Notes: generated by a model from the letters alone, not told the origin. A DNA stretch of 64,000 nt from an archaeon (GCA_018694115.1 JABHNB010000015.1:1-64000), one strand, 5' to 3'. Counted from the first letter of the stretch, positions 10,089 through 20,950 are shown. Program-made: numbers and translations.

Positions 10089-10142
10089 CCTCTTTCAGAG
10101 GCCCAGGAAGGAAAATATTTGATTGATATTGAGAGTGGAATT
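10041..10142 (+). repeat. 33-nt direct repeat (10041-10073 / 10110-10142): duplicated 3' end of the Zn-ribbon gene
   Basis: ggaaaatattt(a/g)attgatattgagagtggaatt twice with one mismatch; second copy translates EAQEGKYLIDIESGISMRGDD*. Confidence 0.9.
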
Positions 10143-10193
10143 TCTATGCGTGGAGATGATTAAATTTAAATAGTATTTTTGTTAGTATTTATT

Positions 10194-11354
10194 ATGAAAA
10201 AGGGTGATAAGAGGGGTATTTCTGCGACGATCGCAACTATATTAATAATTTTAATAACTGTTGCGGCCATTGGAATTATTTGGGGATTGGTTATTCCAAT
10301 GATTAGGGATAGTGCCAGTTATGGGGGATATGATGCAGATTTGATTATTGAAACGGAGGGAGGTTATACTTATTTTGATTCTGATAAGGGGGTTGCTTGT
10401 GTGCAGGTTAGAAGATTGTCCGAAGGCTCTAACTTAAGCAGGATTGATGTTTTATTTGTCTATAACGGAACTACACTAGAAGATCGGGGAAATTTTTCTG
10501 GTGAAGAAATACCTCAGACCAATGAGGCCAAGACTAAGTGTTTTAACTTGACTATCTATTCGGATGGTGTTGGAGGATATGACGCTCCAGATTCTATAAA
10601 GATTCTTCCAATATACCTTGATGGTGCGGGAGAGGTTGAAGGGGAGGTTATTTCCACTGTTGGCGGTGATGGTAGTGGAGATGATTCATATAGTTCGGGA
10701 AATTTTCCAGACGGTGGCTCGGCTGATCCAATTGGAACTAAAGTTTGTGAAGGTGGTTGTGATGATGGAAATGATTGTACTGATGATGTTTGTTTAGAAG
10801 GCGTTTGTTCTTATTCAAATAAGGCGGAAGGAGATTCTTGTTCTTCCGGGGGAGAATGTTATGAAGGAACTTGTTATACGGAGTTACTTCGAAGTTGTGC
10901 TACATTGAGTGTTGAGAATGGAAAGTATCTCCTGAGACAACTTGTTTATGGCGATTCGGGTACTTGTTTTAGTATCGAAGCTGATGGAATAGATTTTGAT
11001 TTGGGCGGTAATAGTGTTTATGGTCCGAATGATCAGACTGGAATCGGTGTTAGCATCAATGCAGATGATGTTGAGATTCATAATGCTGGTGTGACTAATC
11101 CTTCGGGGGGAGGTTCTGGAGGAATAGTTTATTTTAATTATGGAATTGCTATTGGTGCGGAAACTAGTGGGGGAGTAATTCGGGATGTTCGTGCGTGCGA
11201 TAGTCAGAACGGATATGATATTTCTTGTGGCAACAATGGCGAGGGATATTCTGGCGAGGGTAATAATTTTGATCCGGCTAAAACTAGTGCTTGTGATAAT
11301 AGTTGGCCTCGTTTGGATAAGCGCCAGTATGCTCCTTGCGTTGCTCCAGTATAG
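10194..11354 (+). CDS. Pilin/archaellin-like secreted protein, third paralogue, Cys-rich insert
   Basis: KRGISATIATILIILITVAAIGIIWGLVIPMIRDSASYGGYDADLIIETEGGYTY. Confidence 0.7.
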   Translation: MKKGDKRGISATIATILIILITVAAIGIIWGLVIPMIRDSASYGGYDADLIIETEGGYTYFDSDKGVACVQVRRLSEGSNLSRIDVLFVYNGTTLEDRGNFSGEEIPQTNEAKTKCFNLTIYSDGVGGYDAPDSIKILPIYLDGAGEVEGEVISTVGGDGSGDDSYSSGNFPDGGSADPIGTKVCEGGCDDGNDCTDDVCLEGVCSYSNKAEGDSCSSGGECYEGTCYTELLRSCATLSVENGKYLLRQLVYGDSGTCFSIEADGIDFDLGGNSVYGPNDQTGIGVSINADDVEIHNAGVTNPSGGGSGGIVYFNYGIAIGAETSGGVIRDVRACDSQNGYDISCGNNGEGYSGEGNNFDPAKTSACDNSWPRLDKRQYAPCVAPV

Positions 11355-11407
11355 GAATCTGAAGGAGAGATGAAAGCTTTAATAACTAGTTTTTCTTTAG
11401 TATAATT

Positions 11408-12640
11408 ATGGGTGTTAAGAAAATTCTGAATGATGTTTTGTCGGAGATTTCGCTTTCTGGGGAGGAGGTTAGTTCATTGAAGGCTTCTGCCAGTGATGCA
11501 GTTAAGCGGATTTCTTCTGGTAAGGTTAAGGCATTTGTTGGGGGAAGTTTGGCTAAGGGAACCCAGATCCGGAAAGAAGGGCCCCAGGATATTGATATTT
11601 TTGTTGTTTTTGAGGATGAGAAGGAAACTAAAAAGTTGGGAACTATTTTGAAGAAAGCGAAGTTGCCAGGAAAACTTAAGGTTGTTCATGGATCTAGAGA
11701 TTATTATCAGGCAGTTTCTAAGAATGTTGTTTTGGAAATTATCCCGGTTGTGAAAAATGTTCGTCCGGAAGATGCTGAGAATGTGACTGATGTTTCTCTT
11801 AGTCATGTTAAGTATGTTGGGGGGAAGATAAGGAAGAATCCCACCCTAGCAGACGAAATAAAGCTTGCTAAGACGTTTTGTTATGCAAATCGGTGTTATG
11901 GGGCCGAGGGATACATTAAAGGATTCTCGGGGTATGGATTAGAGATTTTGATTATCCATTATGGTGGTTTTGTGAAGATGTTGAAGGGGCTTTTGAAGCG
12001 ACCTAGAACATTGGATCCTGAAAAAGCTTTTCGTGGAGAGCGGGAAGTTATGTCTGAGTTGAATGCGTCTAAGTTGCAATCTCCAGTTATAGTTGTTGAT
12101 CCGACATATAAATATCGAAATGTTTTAGCTGGACTTGGGAGTGAAACCTTTGAAAAGTTTTTGAAGGTTGCCCATGGTTTTTTGAAATCTTCTTCTTCGA
12201 ATTATTTCAAGAAGGAAGAATTTGATGTTGCGAAGATGAAGAAGCTTGCTTCAAAGAAGAAGGCACAGTTTATTGAATTGGATCTTAAGACTGATCGACA
12301 AGCGGGGGATATTGCAGGGACTAAGATGAAGAAGTTTTTTGATTTTATTTGTAATGAATTTCATAGAAAACAGCAAGAGGTAATTGGAAAGGAGTTTGAT
12401 TATTCTGGGTCGGGTAAGAAGGCTAAGGGATATATTGTGGTCAGGGAAAAGAAGGTAATTGAAGTTCGTGGACCTGCAGATAGGATGATTGATGCGATTA
12501 AAGGATTTAAGAAAGCAAACAAAGGTGCAAAGATTTTCAAGAAGAAAGGATTCTTATGGCGAAGGGAAAAGATCTCGCTAAAGAAGATATTAGGTTCTTT
12601 TAAGAAAGTTGGAAAAGAGATGGGCGCTGGGTTAGCTTAG
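11408..12640 (+). CDS. cca: CCA-adding enzyme (archaeal class I tRNA nucleotidyltransferase)
   Basis: [25 protein letters not shown] nucleotidyltransferase motif; archaeal domain layout. Confidence 0.9.
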   Translation: MGVKKILNDVLSEISLSGEEVSSLKASASDAVKRISSGKVKAFVGGSLAKGTQIRKEGPQDIDIFVVFEDEKETKKLGTILKKAKLPGKLKVVHGSRDYYQAVSKNVVLEIIPVVKNVRPEDAENVTDVSLSHVKYVGGKIRKNPTLADEIKLAKTFCYANRCYGAEGYIKGFSGYGLEILIIHYGGFVKMLKGLLKRPRTLDPEKAFRGEREVMSELNASKLQSPVIVVDPTYKYRNVLAGLGSETFEKFLKVAHGFLKSSSSNYFKKEEFDVAKMKKLASKKKAQFIELDLKTDRQAGDIAGTKMKKFFDFICNEFHRKQQEVIGKEFDYSGSGKKAKGYIVVREKKVIEVRGPADRMIDAIKGFKKANKGAKIFKKKGFLWRREKISLKKILGSFKKVGKEMGAGLA

Positions 12641-13795
12641 TTCAGCTTCTTGTCTTAGAATTTCTGCTTTGTCTGTTTTTTCCCAAGTGAAGTCTTCATC
12701 TTCTCTTCCGAAGTGTCCGTAACTGGCAGTCTTTTTGTATATGGGCCTTCGTAGATTAAGTTGATCTAGGATGTCGTGAGGTTTTATTGGGAAGTGTTTT
12801 CTGGCCAGTTCAGATAATTTTTCTTCATTGATCTTTCCGGTTCCAAAAGTGTTTATATTGACACTGACTGGTTCTGCTACTCCGATTGCATAGGCTAGTT
12901 GTACTTCGCATTTTTCTGCTAGTCCTGCCGCTACAATATTTTTTGCAATGTATCTTGCGGCGTATGCTGCACTTCTATCAACTTTTGTTGGGTCTTTTCC
13001 AGAGAATGCTCCGCCCCCGTGCCTTCCTACCCCTCCATAAGTATCTACAATTATTTTTCTCCCCGTTAGTCCCGCGTCGGCATATGGTCCCCCCCTTACA
13101 AAACTCCCCGTTGGATTGATGTAGATTTTTGTTTGTTCATCCATTAGATCTTTGCAGATTGGATTAATTACTTTTTCTAAGATATCTTTTCTTATTGTTT
13201 CATGATTTATTTGTTCTGCGTGTTGGTTTGAAACAACAACTGTTTCAATTCTTTTTGGTTTATCATCTTCATAATCTATAGTTACTTGACTTTTTCCATC
13301 AGGTCCTAGATATGGGATTTCACCAATTTTCCTAACTAGTGCTAGACGTTTGGTTAGTTTATGTGCGAGTTGGATTGGTAGAGGCATTAATTCCTTTGTT
13401 TCATTGCAGGCATAGCCGAACATCATGCCTTGATCGCCGGCTCCTTGTTCTTGGAATTTTCCTTTGCCCTCGGTTACCCCCTGACTGATCTCGGGGGATT
13501 GTTCTTCTAGATGAACTAGGACTGCACATGTTTCGTATTCGATTCCATGGGATGATTTTGTATATCCTATTTCTTTTAGAGATTGTCTAACAATTTTTGG
13601 AATATCGAGATTTGCGTGTGTTGTGATTTCGCCCATCACTAAAACCATTCCTGTTTTTGAACAAGTTTCAACACCTACTCGGGATTGAGGATCTTGTCTT
13701 AGGCATTCGTCTAAAATAGCGTCGGAGATGTGATCACAAATTTTATCGGGGTGGCCTTCGGTTACACTCTCGGAGGTGAACAAATAATTTTTCAT
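12632..13795 (-). CDS. metK: S-adenosylmethionine synthetase, bacterial type
   Basis: [68 protein letters not shown]. Confidence 0.95.
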   Translation of the reverse strand: MKNYLFTSESVTEGHPDKICDHISDAILDECLRQDPQSRVGVETCSKTGMVLVMGEITTHANLDIPKIVRQSLKEIGYTKSSHGIEYETCAVLVHLEEQSPEISQGVTEGKGKFQEQGAGDQGMMFGYACNETKELMPLPIQLAHKLTKRLALVRKIGEIPYLGPDGKSQVTIDYEDDKPKRIETVVVSNQHAEQINHETIRKDILEKVINPICKDLMDEQTKIYINPTGSFVRGGPYADAGLTGRKIIVDTYGGVGRHGGGAFSGKDPTKVDRSAAYAARYIAKNIVAAGLAEKCEVQLAYAIGVAEPVSVNINTFGTGKINEEKLSELARKHFPIKPHDILDQLNLRRPIYKKTASYGHFGREDEDFTWEKTDKAEILRQEAELS

Positions 13796-13835
13796 AATAT
13801 ATTGTAAGCTCTTTTGTTTATATAATCTTTTGACT

Positions 13836-13859
13836 AAAATATTCCGATAGGAATATTTT
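13836..13859. promoter_or_regulatory. Perfect inverted repeat AAAATATTCC-GATA-GGAATATTTT between divergent metK and XRE-CBS genes
   Basis: 10-nt arms exactly complementary; right end abuts the TATA-like TTTTATA of the regulator. Confidence 0.85.
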
Positions 13860-13884
13860 TATAGTGTTGTTTATTCCTTTAATT

Positions 13885-14430
13885 ATGGAAAGCTTGGAGT
13901 TGATTAAGAAGAGAAGAATTGCTGTCGGGGCAACTCAAAAAGAATTGTCTGATTTGAGTGGGGTTTCTCAGTCAATGATTGCAAAGATTGAGGCTGGAAG
14001 AGCAGAGGCGAGTTATAGTATTGCTAAGAGAATTTTTGAGGCGCTTGATTCCATGGCACACTCTCATGATCCGCGGGTTAAAGATTTTATGGTCAAGAAG
14101 GTTTTGTTTTGTAATGTTGGAGATAAGGTTGGCGATGTTGTAAAAAAAATGAAGAAAGGGGGAATATCGCAATTACCGGTTTTAGATGGAAAAGAATTAG
14201 TTGGTTTGATTAGTGAAAGTGTTTTAGTTGACAATATGGATAGATTATCAAGTTTAACTAAGGTCAATGAAATAATGAATGATGCGCCACCAGTTATTTC
14301 TGAGGAAACTTCTTATAAGACTACAGTTTCATTATTGAAAGAATTTTCGTTTGTTTTGGTTAAGGGAAAGAAAGGATTTGTTGGATTAGTTACAAAAAGT
14401 GATATATTGGGCGCTAGGCTGAGTTTTTAA
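13885..14430 (+). CDS. XRE-type HTH regulator with two CBS domains
   Basis: RIAVGATQKELSDLSGVSQSMIAKIEAGRAEASY HTH; KGGISQLPVLDGKELVGLISES CBS. Confidence 0.85.
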   Translation: MESLELIKKRRIAVGATQKELSDLSGVSQSMIAKIEAGRAEASYSIAKRIFEALDSMAHSHDPRVKDFMVKKVLFCNVGDKVGDVVKKMKKGGISQLPVLDGKELVGLISESVLVDNMDRLSSLTKVNEIMNDAPPVISEETSYKTTVSLLKEFSFVLVKGKKGFVGLVTKSDILGARLSF

Positions 14431-15212
14431 TCGTTCTTCCAAGCTAATTCAAACATGTATGCTAACGAGTTTGTGAAGAATGGAGAATTAATCCAAACAC
14501 CATAATCAAAATCTTCGTGTACATTTGTTGGTTTGATTGTAAAGATAAGTTCTCTCTTGTCTGCGATTATAAATCTTGCATTAAGTGGTTTTGATCTTAT
14601 TGGAACACCGAATTTCTTAGAAAGTTTCTTTGCTTCATCTTCATTATCTGAAACCATTACCTTAACATCAACTTTTCTTCTCACAAGTTTTGCAAAAGCA
14701 TCCTTGAACATCTTCTGTTTTGATAAAAGTTCGTATGCAGATGAAGTAATATAGATAGATTTTTCTGCATTTTCCATAACATCTCTCATTTGAACATAAA
14801 GATTGCTTCGTCCCTTGATGGATGTTGAAAGTTCGTGGTTTTTGATTGGTTCAATACCTGTTTTATGAAGTTCTTCTAATTCCTTATATTCTGTAGTATC
14901 TTTAAGGTTTGCAAGTGTTTTTATCTTGTCTTCTGCGTCTCTAACTGTGTTATTCTTTAATTTTTCAATAACAACTTCGGGTCTTACAGCGATATATTTT
15001 ACTGGTTTTCCTAGTTTTTGGATTACAAATCCTCTCTTTTCGAGGGATTCTAGAACATCATAGGTTCTACTTCGTGGAACTCCAGAAATCTCTGCAATTT
15101 CTCCAGCTGAGGAGATACCCTTAGAAAGCAAAGCTAACCATACCTTTGTTTCATAAATATTTAGATCGAAATAACCTTTCAATTTCCTTACTAATTCTTG
15201 ATTTACTGCCAT
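14427..15212 (-). CDS. TrmB-family transcriptional regulator
   Basis: YETKVWLALLSKGISSAGEIAEISGVPRSRTYDVLESLEKRGFV wHTH plus PLD-like C-terminal domain. Confidence 0.85.
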   Translation of the reverse strand: MAVNQELVRKLKGYFDLNIYETKVWLALLSKGISSAGEIAEISGVPRSRTYDVLESLEKRGFVIQKLGKPVKYIAVRPEVVIEKLKNNTVRDAEDKIKTLANLKDTTEYKELEELHKTGIEPIKNHELSTSIKGRSNLYVQMRDVMENAEKSIYITSSAYELLSKQKMFKDAFAKLVRRKVDVKVMVSDNEDEAKKLSKKFGVPIRSKPLNARFIIADKRELIFTIKPTNVHEDFDYGVWINSPFFTNSLAYMFELAWKND

Positions 15213-15325
15213 TTTTACTACTATGTCAAGATAAAAACCCTTTTTAAATCTTTCGTTTCTGTTGTCTTTTCATAGGAGTTACAATTCGGAATGAAATTTA
15301 TATAGTCTGTTATTAGTTTTGCTTT

Positions 15326-15811
15326 ATGAATGAATGGTTTATTGGATATGGGGCGGTTTTTTTGATTGGTTTTCTAAGTTGTGCAGTTCTTTTTTATGGA
15401 TTTTTTTACCTTGGGGCCGAAATGCCGCTTGGAATGGGTGCTTGGGGGGCCGATGTTGAAGCTCCTTCGGATTATGTTGGGAGTGATGACGTTTTTATTA
15501 GAGGTAATGAGGTAGTTTTAAGGATTCCTGATGCAAGTCTATCTAGATATGCTCCTACGGGGAGTATGAGGCCGGTTTTAGATGTCGGTACAACGGGGGT
15601 ACGAATTATTCCTCAAGGCGAGGATGAGATTAGTGTGGGAGATATTGTGACTTTTCAGAGAGGTTTTGACCTAATTGTTCATAGGGTTATTGAAAAAGGA
15701 ACAGATTCTGAAGGGATTTATTTTGTTACAAAGGGAGATAATAGTGATATGGCTGATGGGAAAATCAGGTTTGAAGATATTCGGTATAAAACGATTGCAT
15801 TAATCTATTAA
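15326..15811 (+). CDS. Type I signal peptidase, archaeal/ER type
   Basis: N-terminal TM; APTGSMRPVL (Ser), FDLIVHRVIE (His), VTKGDNSD box. Confidence 0.8.
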   Translation: MNEWFIGYGAVFLIGFLSCAVLFYGFFYLGAEMPLGMGAWGADVEAPSDYVGSDDVFIRGNEVVLRIPDASLSRYAPTGSMRPVLDVGTTGVRIIPQGEDEISVGDIVTFQRGFDLIVHRVIEKGTDSEGIYFVTKGDNSDMADGKIRFEDIRYKTIALIY

Positions 15812-16788
15812 ATTAGAAATTTCCAGATTGCAAGACTTGCAAAGATTCCTGCAGTTATGTATGGCATTGCAGGATATGCTTTCCCCTTCTTTGTTATTAA
15901 GAATAGGAATGTTAGACCAACTAATGCTCCTGCGATTATGAATAGTGCAGGGATTAATCCTGCAACTCCGAAAAGTGCTTGTTCTGGAAATGCCCTCATG
16001 AAGACTCCTGCTGCGATTATTGGGAAGATAACATCTCCGCCTCCAAGAATTGCTAGTGAAACCTTGAACTTCTTCTCTTTTACTCTCTTTGGCATTGATT
16101 TGCCCTTGTATTTCTGCTTGATTTTGGTGATTTGAGCTCTGACTTTATTTGAGACGCTTGGAATTAGAAATCCTCCGAAGATCCTAAGTTCTTCCATTTG
16201 GAACTTTGCCATTTTTTGCATTATTCCGGAACGCCAGACTGCCCAGGCATCATATAATGAGATCAATATCAATAGGGCGATCATTGACCATGGAAGAAGG
16301 ATTGGGATGAAAACTGCTGCGATTCCGGGATAGATTAGAAGTTCTGTCAAGTTGTGAATGTATGTATTTGGAATGAATATTTTTGCGTATGCTAATGGAA
16401 TTGCTATTGCTATTGCAATTATTGACGCTTGGACTAAGTGAGTTCTTAGGAATGCATTTATTGAGATTCCCAATGCAAGGGTTATTACCAAGAAGAACCA
16501 AGACCTAATTACAAATTTCCATTTGTATTTCATTAAAATGAATATTATCGCGAATGCGAGTGCGAAAGAGATAACTATGGATAATAGACTTGGGGTAGCT
16601 TCTTGTTCTGGAGTCTGTAGACCGAATGGAAGGTTTTGTTGAGAAGTGATATTTTGTATTTCTCCTGTTTCTGGATTAACTACCGTTTGTTGTACTGGGG
16701 CGTAGGCATTGATTACGAGAAGTCCTATGATTTGTGTTGCAAGGAACATTCCGAGTAATAAAAGTGTAATATGTGCTTTATGTTTCAT
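15808..16788 (-). CDS. Presenilin/signal-peptide-peptidase-like intramembrane aspartyl protease
   Basis: SLYDAWAV (YD), GGGDVIFP (GxGD), PAMPYI (PAL-like). Confidence 0.8.
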   Translation of the reverse strand: MKHKAHITLLLLGMFLATQIIGLLVINAYAPVQQTVVNPETGEIQNITSQQNLPFGLQTPEQEATPSLLSIVISFALAFAIIFILMKYKWKFVIRSWFFLVITLALGISINAFLRTHLVQASIIAIAIAIPLAYAKIFIPNTYIHNLTELLIYPGIAAVFIPILLPWSMIALLILISLYDAWAVWRSGIMQKMAKFQMEELRIFGGFLIPSVSNKVRAQITKIKQKYKGKSMPKRVKEKKFKVSLAILGGGDVIFPIIAAGVFMRAFPEQALFGVAGLIPALFIIAGALVGLTFLFLITKKGKAYPAMPYITAGIFASLAIWKFLI

Positions 16789-16835
16789 CTCTTTTCCTCC
16801 TGGTTATCTTAGGGTTGAAGAGTTTTTAAAGTGTT

Positions 16836-19283
16836 CTAGAAGTCTCCTAGGCTACTCTGAGAATGTCCTTCTGCGATTTCCTTAACATTGATATTGAAAA
16901 CATCGAATATATTTTCTACAGGTGGAAGGATTTGATTGTTTAGGTAATAATCAATGTTATATTTGGTTTTCTCGTCGGGAAGAAAGACTTTATCTCCAAT
17001 TCTTTTTGATGGTTTGGTGGTCTCTCCGATGAAATATTCAATAATCATTCCTGGAGATATTGGGATTTCTTGTGCTTCCATCTTCTTTGCAGCAACTACA
17101 TGAGGACCCTCTGCAAGATATTCATTTATTGGCTTTTTTAATTGGGTTCTGATGATTAATTCTTTTAGGGCTACTTTTCTATTTTGAAGATTTGAGATGG
17201 TTTCTTTTAGAATCTTTAGCGATTCCTTTTCATCTCCGTCGTGAAGAACTTGATTAAGAACCTTATTTTGAAGATTTCTTGCAAGTTTGCACCAATCCCT
17301 TCTTACTGTTTCAAATCCCCTGATCTTTAGTTTATCTTTTTCATCAAGTAGGGCATATTTCTTTTTAGCTCCGGTTTGTGTTGTTCTTTTTGAAACAAAT
17401 AGCCCCCTTTTGTAGAAGTCTTCTAGATCTAGTTCCATTATTCCCGGAAGTTCCGTATTAATTTTCTTTAGAAGGTCTAGGATCTGTTTCTTATTCTTTT
17501 TTCCTTGTAAGAAAGCAATGGAATCTGTATCTGAGTAAATTATCTTATGTCCTGCCTTTTCTATCTTATTAATTGCTTCGTGTATATTCTTTCTTGCTAG
17601 TGATGCTGTTGCTGCAGCGGCTTCACGACAGTAATATCTTGCTCCGAAGAATCCTTGGTAACCGTATGATGCATTTGCTAGGAGCTTGTAGGCATTACTT
17701 CTTGCTCTTTGCATTCCTGAAGGATTTTTTGCAAATTCTTTTTTGTGTTCTTTTCTTTTTTCGATGATCTCGTTAAGCATTATCGGGAAGAATCCCTGTT
17801 TCTTGGAAAATTTTGCATTCTCTTCCTTTATTTTTCCTGCGAAAACTTTTTCCTTATCCTTTAATGTAGATAGTGAAAGGTTGTATGAAACTATGACTGA
17901 AGCATACATGCTTGTGAAGTCGAACATTACCAGATTTTCATAGAGTCCGGGTGTTGGTTGGAAGACAAAAGCTCCCTCGTATTTTCCTTTTGCCCTTCTT
18001 TTGCCGACTTCATTATTCATTGGACGTTTCTCAGCTATTTCTTCAAATCGATCTAAATTATGGAGCATATAGTTCTCAACATGTGTAGACATTCTGTCTC
18101 TGGTTATGTCGAATAGTGGCTCCTTTACTATTTTTGAAAATTCAATCATGTCTGGCCAAATCTTTTCGGCTAATTTGTGTGTAACTCGTGCATCCTGTAA
18201 GTTGTATGAAAAGAAGTCTCGCCAATCCGAGTCGGTCATGTGGGGAAGTTTATTGAAATCGAATTCTTCTTTTCTTTCGTCCACTAGTTCTTTTGCAACC
18301 TCATTTAATGAAAGTGTTTCTGATTGGAGATATTGGGAGAAAACCGCATCGATAAATCTGTATAAGTCGATGTGAACGATCCCGGATATTTTTCCTGAAG
18401 GGATCCTTCCTCTTGTGAATGTTGGCTGTTTGTTGTCGATTCCTAGGGCGAGTTTTATTTTATTTTTTTCTGCCGCCGCCTTTAAGTATGGGAGATCGAA
18501 TCCATCTGAGAAATATCCAGTTAGAATATCTGGGTCATATTCCTTTACCGATTCTACAAATTTCTCTAGCATTTCTCCTTCATCTTCAAAACATTCTACA
18601 TAGTCTTGTTTTTGGTCGCAATGCTTCCATGTTAGAACTTTTTTGAAGTCTTTTCCATATAGCGAGATCATCAATATATTTCCTTTTCCAAGTTCTGCTT
18701 CATCGGTTTCAATATCGTATGCGAGGATTTTTGGTTCAAACTTCCTCTGCTCTGATTTTTCTATTTTTCTTGCTTTGATACAAATTTCTAAATCTAGTGA
18801 ATCCGCGATTCCTCCGAAGTCTTCTAGTGTACACATATCTCCTTCTATTGTGTGCCAGGTTAGTGGTTGGACTTTTTTCTCTTTGATATATTTAGTAATT
18901 ATTGGAATGTCGTATTCTCTTCTGTTTATGATTTCTTTAACATCTCCGATTTCTGAGGCTACATCGTGCGCATCCTTGTGGTTTGATACAAAGATTTGTA
19001 GGGCTTGAACATCTTCTCCTAGGAATTTCTTATTTTGAAGCTCGATCTTTTCAACTTTTGTTTCTCTTTGGCCTTTTTCCACAGTTATTTTTTCTATTTT
19101 CTTCTTTATCTTATCAATACGGTCTTTTGAAGTTCCTTTCTTGAGAATTATCCAAAAATTAGGCTCATAGCTATCGATGACGCATATTTTCTTTCCTTTT
19201 TCAGTTCTACCAATCAATTTAATGAAGTTTTTACCTTCAAAATCGAAATAATCATAGTCGATGGGGATAAATTCTAGTTTCAT
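16836..19283 (-). CDS. polB: Family B DNA polymerase
   Basis: DIETDE exonuclease, DFTSMYASVI, YSDTDSI motifs; C-term QSSLGDF PIP-like box. Confidence 0.95.
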   Translation of the reverse strand: MKLEFIPIDYDYFDFEGKNFIKLIGRTEKGKKICVIDSYEPNFWIILKKGTSKDRIDKIKKKIEKITVEKGQRETKVEKIELQNKKFLGEDVQALQIFVSNHKDAHDVASEIGDVKEIINRREYDIPIITKYIKEKKVQPLTWHTIEGDMCTLEDFGGIADSLDLEICIKARKIEKSEQRKFEPKILAYDIETDEAELGKGNILMISLYGKDFKKVLTWKHCDQKQDYVECFEDEGEMLEKFVESVKEYDPDILTGYFSDGFDLPYLKAAAEKNKIKLALGIDNKQPTFTRGRIPSGKISGIVHIDLYRFIDAVFSQYLQSETLSLNEVAKELVDERKEEFDFNKLPHMTDSDWRDFFSYNLQDARVTHKLAEKIWPDMIEFSKIVKEPLFDITRDRMSTHVENYMLHNLDRFEEIAEKRPMNNEVGKRRAKGKYEGAFVFQPTPGLYENLVMFDFTSMYASVIVSYNLSLSTLKDKEKVFAGKIKEENAKFSKKQGFFPIMLNEIIEKRKEHKKEFAKNPSGMQRARSNAYKLLANASYGYQGFFGARYYCREAAAATASLARKNIHEAINKIEKAGHKIIYSDTDSIAFLQGKKNKKQILDLLKKINTELPGIMELDLEDFYKRGLFVSKRTTQTGAKKKYALLDEKDKLKIRGFETVRRDWCKLARNLQNKVLNQVLHDGDEKESLKILKETISNLQNRKVALKELIIRTQLKKPINEYLAEGPHVVAAKKMEAQEIPISPGMIIEYFIGETTKPSKRIGDKVFLPDEKTKYNIDYYLNNQILPPVENIFDVFNINVKEIAEGHSQSSLGDF

Positions 19284-19393
19284 GTTATTTGTTGTGGAAA
19301 GAATTATTTAAAGGTTGTTGGGAGTGATATAGTTGTCCCGTATGAATGGTAACAAATAGAAAGCTTTATATAGTAATTCCGCCTTAGTTAAGC

Positions 19394-19846
19394 ATGAGAA
19401 AAAGTGTGAATAAACAATGGAATTTAGCAAGTCAGATGGATGAATCCCCTGTTAGTTTTACTAGTGGAAACCAATTATCTTTAATTGCTGAGCCATCAAA
19501 AGCTGCAGTTGTTTTGAAGAAGGTAGATCTTAGGAATTTAAGTGATTCTTCATTGAAGGTTCTTGCTTGGCAGTCAGGTGTTCCCGCTGTAAAACTTAAA
19601 CAAGTTCGTTCAGCAGTAAGATCCCAGGACTGCCCAGAAGTTGATCCAGAAGATGTTCAGGGAATAAGGGATAGTTATCTTCACCGGAAGGGGCCTGATG
19701 CGACTTATAGGTTTGGTGAGGGGCGTGTTTCTTTATCTGAACTACCTGATGAGGTAGTTATTCGAATGAATAAAAATCAGCCAGGAGTGGATGGCCGTTT
19801 TGTTAAGGAATTTAATCACAGATATGGGACAAATATCCAGTTATGA
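19394..19846 (+). CDS. Hypothetical protein
   Basis: Intact ORF with TATA-like sequence upstream. Confidence 0.5.
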   Translation: MRKSVNKQWNLASQMDESPVSFTSGNQLSLIAEPSKAAVVLKKVDLRNLSDSSLKVLAWQSGVPAVKLKQVRSAVRSQDCPEVDPEDVQGIRDSYLHRKGPDATYRFGEGRVSLSELPDEVVIRMNKNQPGVDGRFVKEFNHRYGTNIQL

Positions 19847-19891
19847 GCCTAAACGAACATTTTATTAATTTAGTTAACATATATTTCTTGT

Positions 19892-20923
19892 ATGGGCGTA
19901 CAGATTTCAGAGATTATTCCTAAAAAGGAGATCTCGATTAAGGATTTGAAGGGAAAAGTTGTAGCGATAGATGCATTTAACACGCTTTATCAGTTTTTGA
20001 CAACTATTCGGCAAATGGATGGAACTCTTTTGATGGATAAACAAGGAAGAGTGACTTCCCATTTGTCTGGATTATTTTATCGTAATATTAATTTACTTCT
20101 TGAGGGAATTAAGCCAGTTTATGTTTTTGATGGAACTCCTCCTGAGTTGAAGATGGCGGAGATTGAGCGTAGGAAGGAAGCTAAGAGGATTGCTGAAGGG
20201 AAGTATGAAGAGGCTAAATCTGCGGGGGATGTTAAGGGAATGGGAAAGTATGCTGGAAGATCTGTTAAGATTACTGATGAGATTATTGAAGATTCTAAGA
20301 AACTACTGATTGCTATGGGGATTCCGGTTATTCAGGCTCCGGGCGAAGGAGAAGCTGAAGCTGCGGTTCTTGCTCGTGGCGGAAAGGTTTGGGCTGCTGC
20401 GTCACAGGATTATGATGCTTTGCTTTATGGAACTCCGCATTTGGTTAGAAATTTGACCCTTTCTAGAAGAAGAAAGACTCCCTCGGGAATTTATGTCGAG
20501 GTTAAACCTGAGTTGATCGAGTTTCAGGATGTTTTGAATTCATTGCTTATAGATAAGGACCAATTGATTTGTTTGGCGATTCTTGTGGGGACAGATTATA
20601 ATCCTGGCGGAGTTCGCGGGCTTGGTCAGAAGAGAGCATTAGAGATTGTTCAAAAGTATAAATATCCTGTAGCGATTTTTGATCATGTGAAGAATAGCGA
20701 TAAGTATGATTTTATTTTTGATTGGCAGGAAGTTTTCAAACAGTTTCACGAGTATGAATCGTCTTCTACTGAGGAAATTGATTTTAAGCCAGTTGATGAA
20801 GCGGCAGTGAAGGAGATCTTATCCTCCCATGATTTTTCTGATTCGAGGATTGATTCCGGATTATTGAAGTTAAGGAATTTGGAAGAGGGTAAGAAGCAGA
20901 AGGGATTGGGCGATTTCTTTTAA
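19892..20923 (+). CDS. fen: Flap endonuclease 1
   Basis: MGVQISEIIP...AIDAFNTLYQFL; APGEGEAEAAVLARGG; C-term QKGLGDFF PIP box. Confidence 0.95.
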   Translation: MGVQISEIIPKKEISIKDLKGKVVAIDAFNTLYQFLTTIRQMDGTLLMDKQGRVTSHLSGLFYRNINLLLEGIKPVYVFDGTPPELKMAEIERRKEAKRIAEGKYEEAKSAGDVKGMGKYAGRSVKITDEIIEDSKKLLIAMGIPVIQAPGEGEAEAAVLARGGKVWAAASQDYDALLYGTPHLVRNLTLSRRRKTPSGIYVEVKPELIEFQDVLNSLLIDKDQLICLAILVGTDYNPGGVRGLGQKRALEIVQKYKYPVAIFDHVKNSDKYDFIFDWQEVFKQFHEYESSSTEEIDFKPVDEAAVKEILSSHDFSDSRIDSGLLKLRNLEEGKKQKGLGDFF

Positions 20924-20950
20924 TTGGTAACATTTAAATACTATTGGTTA

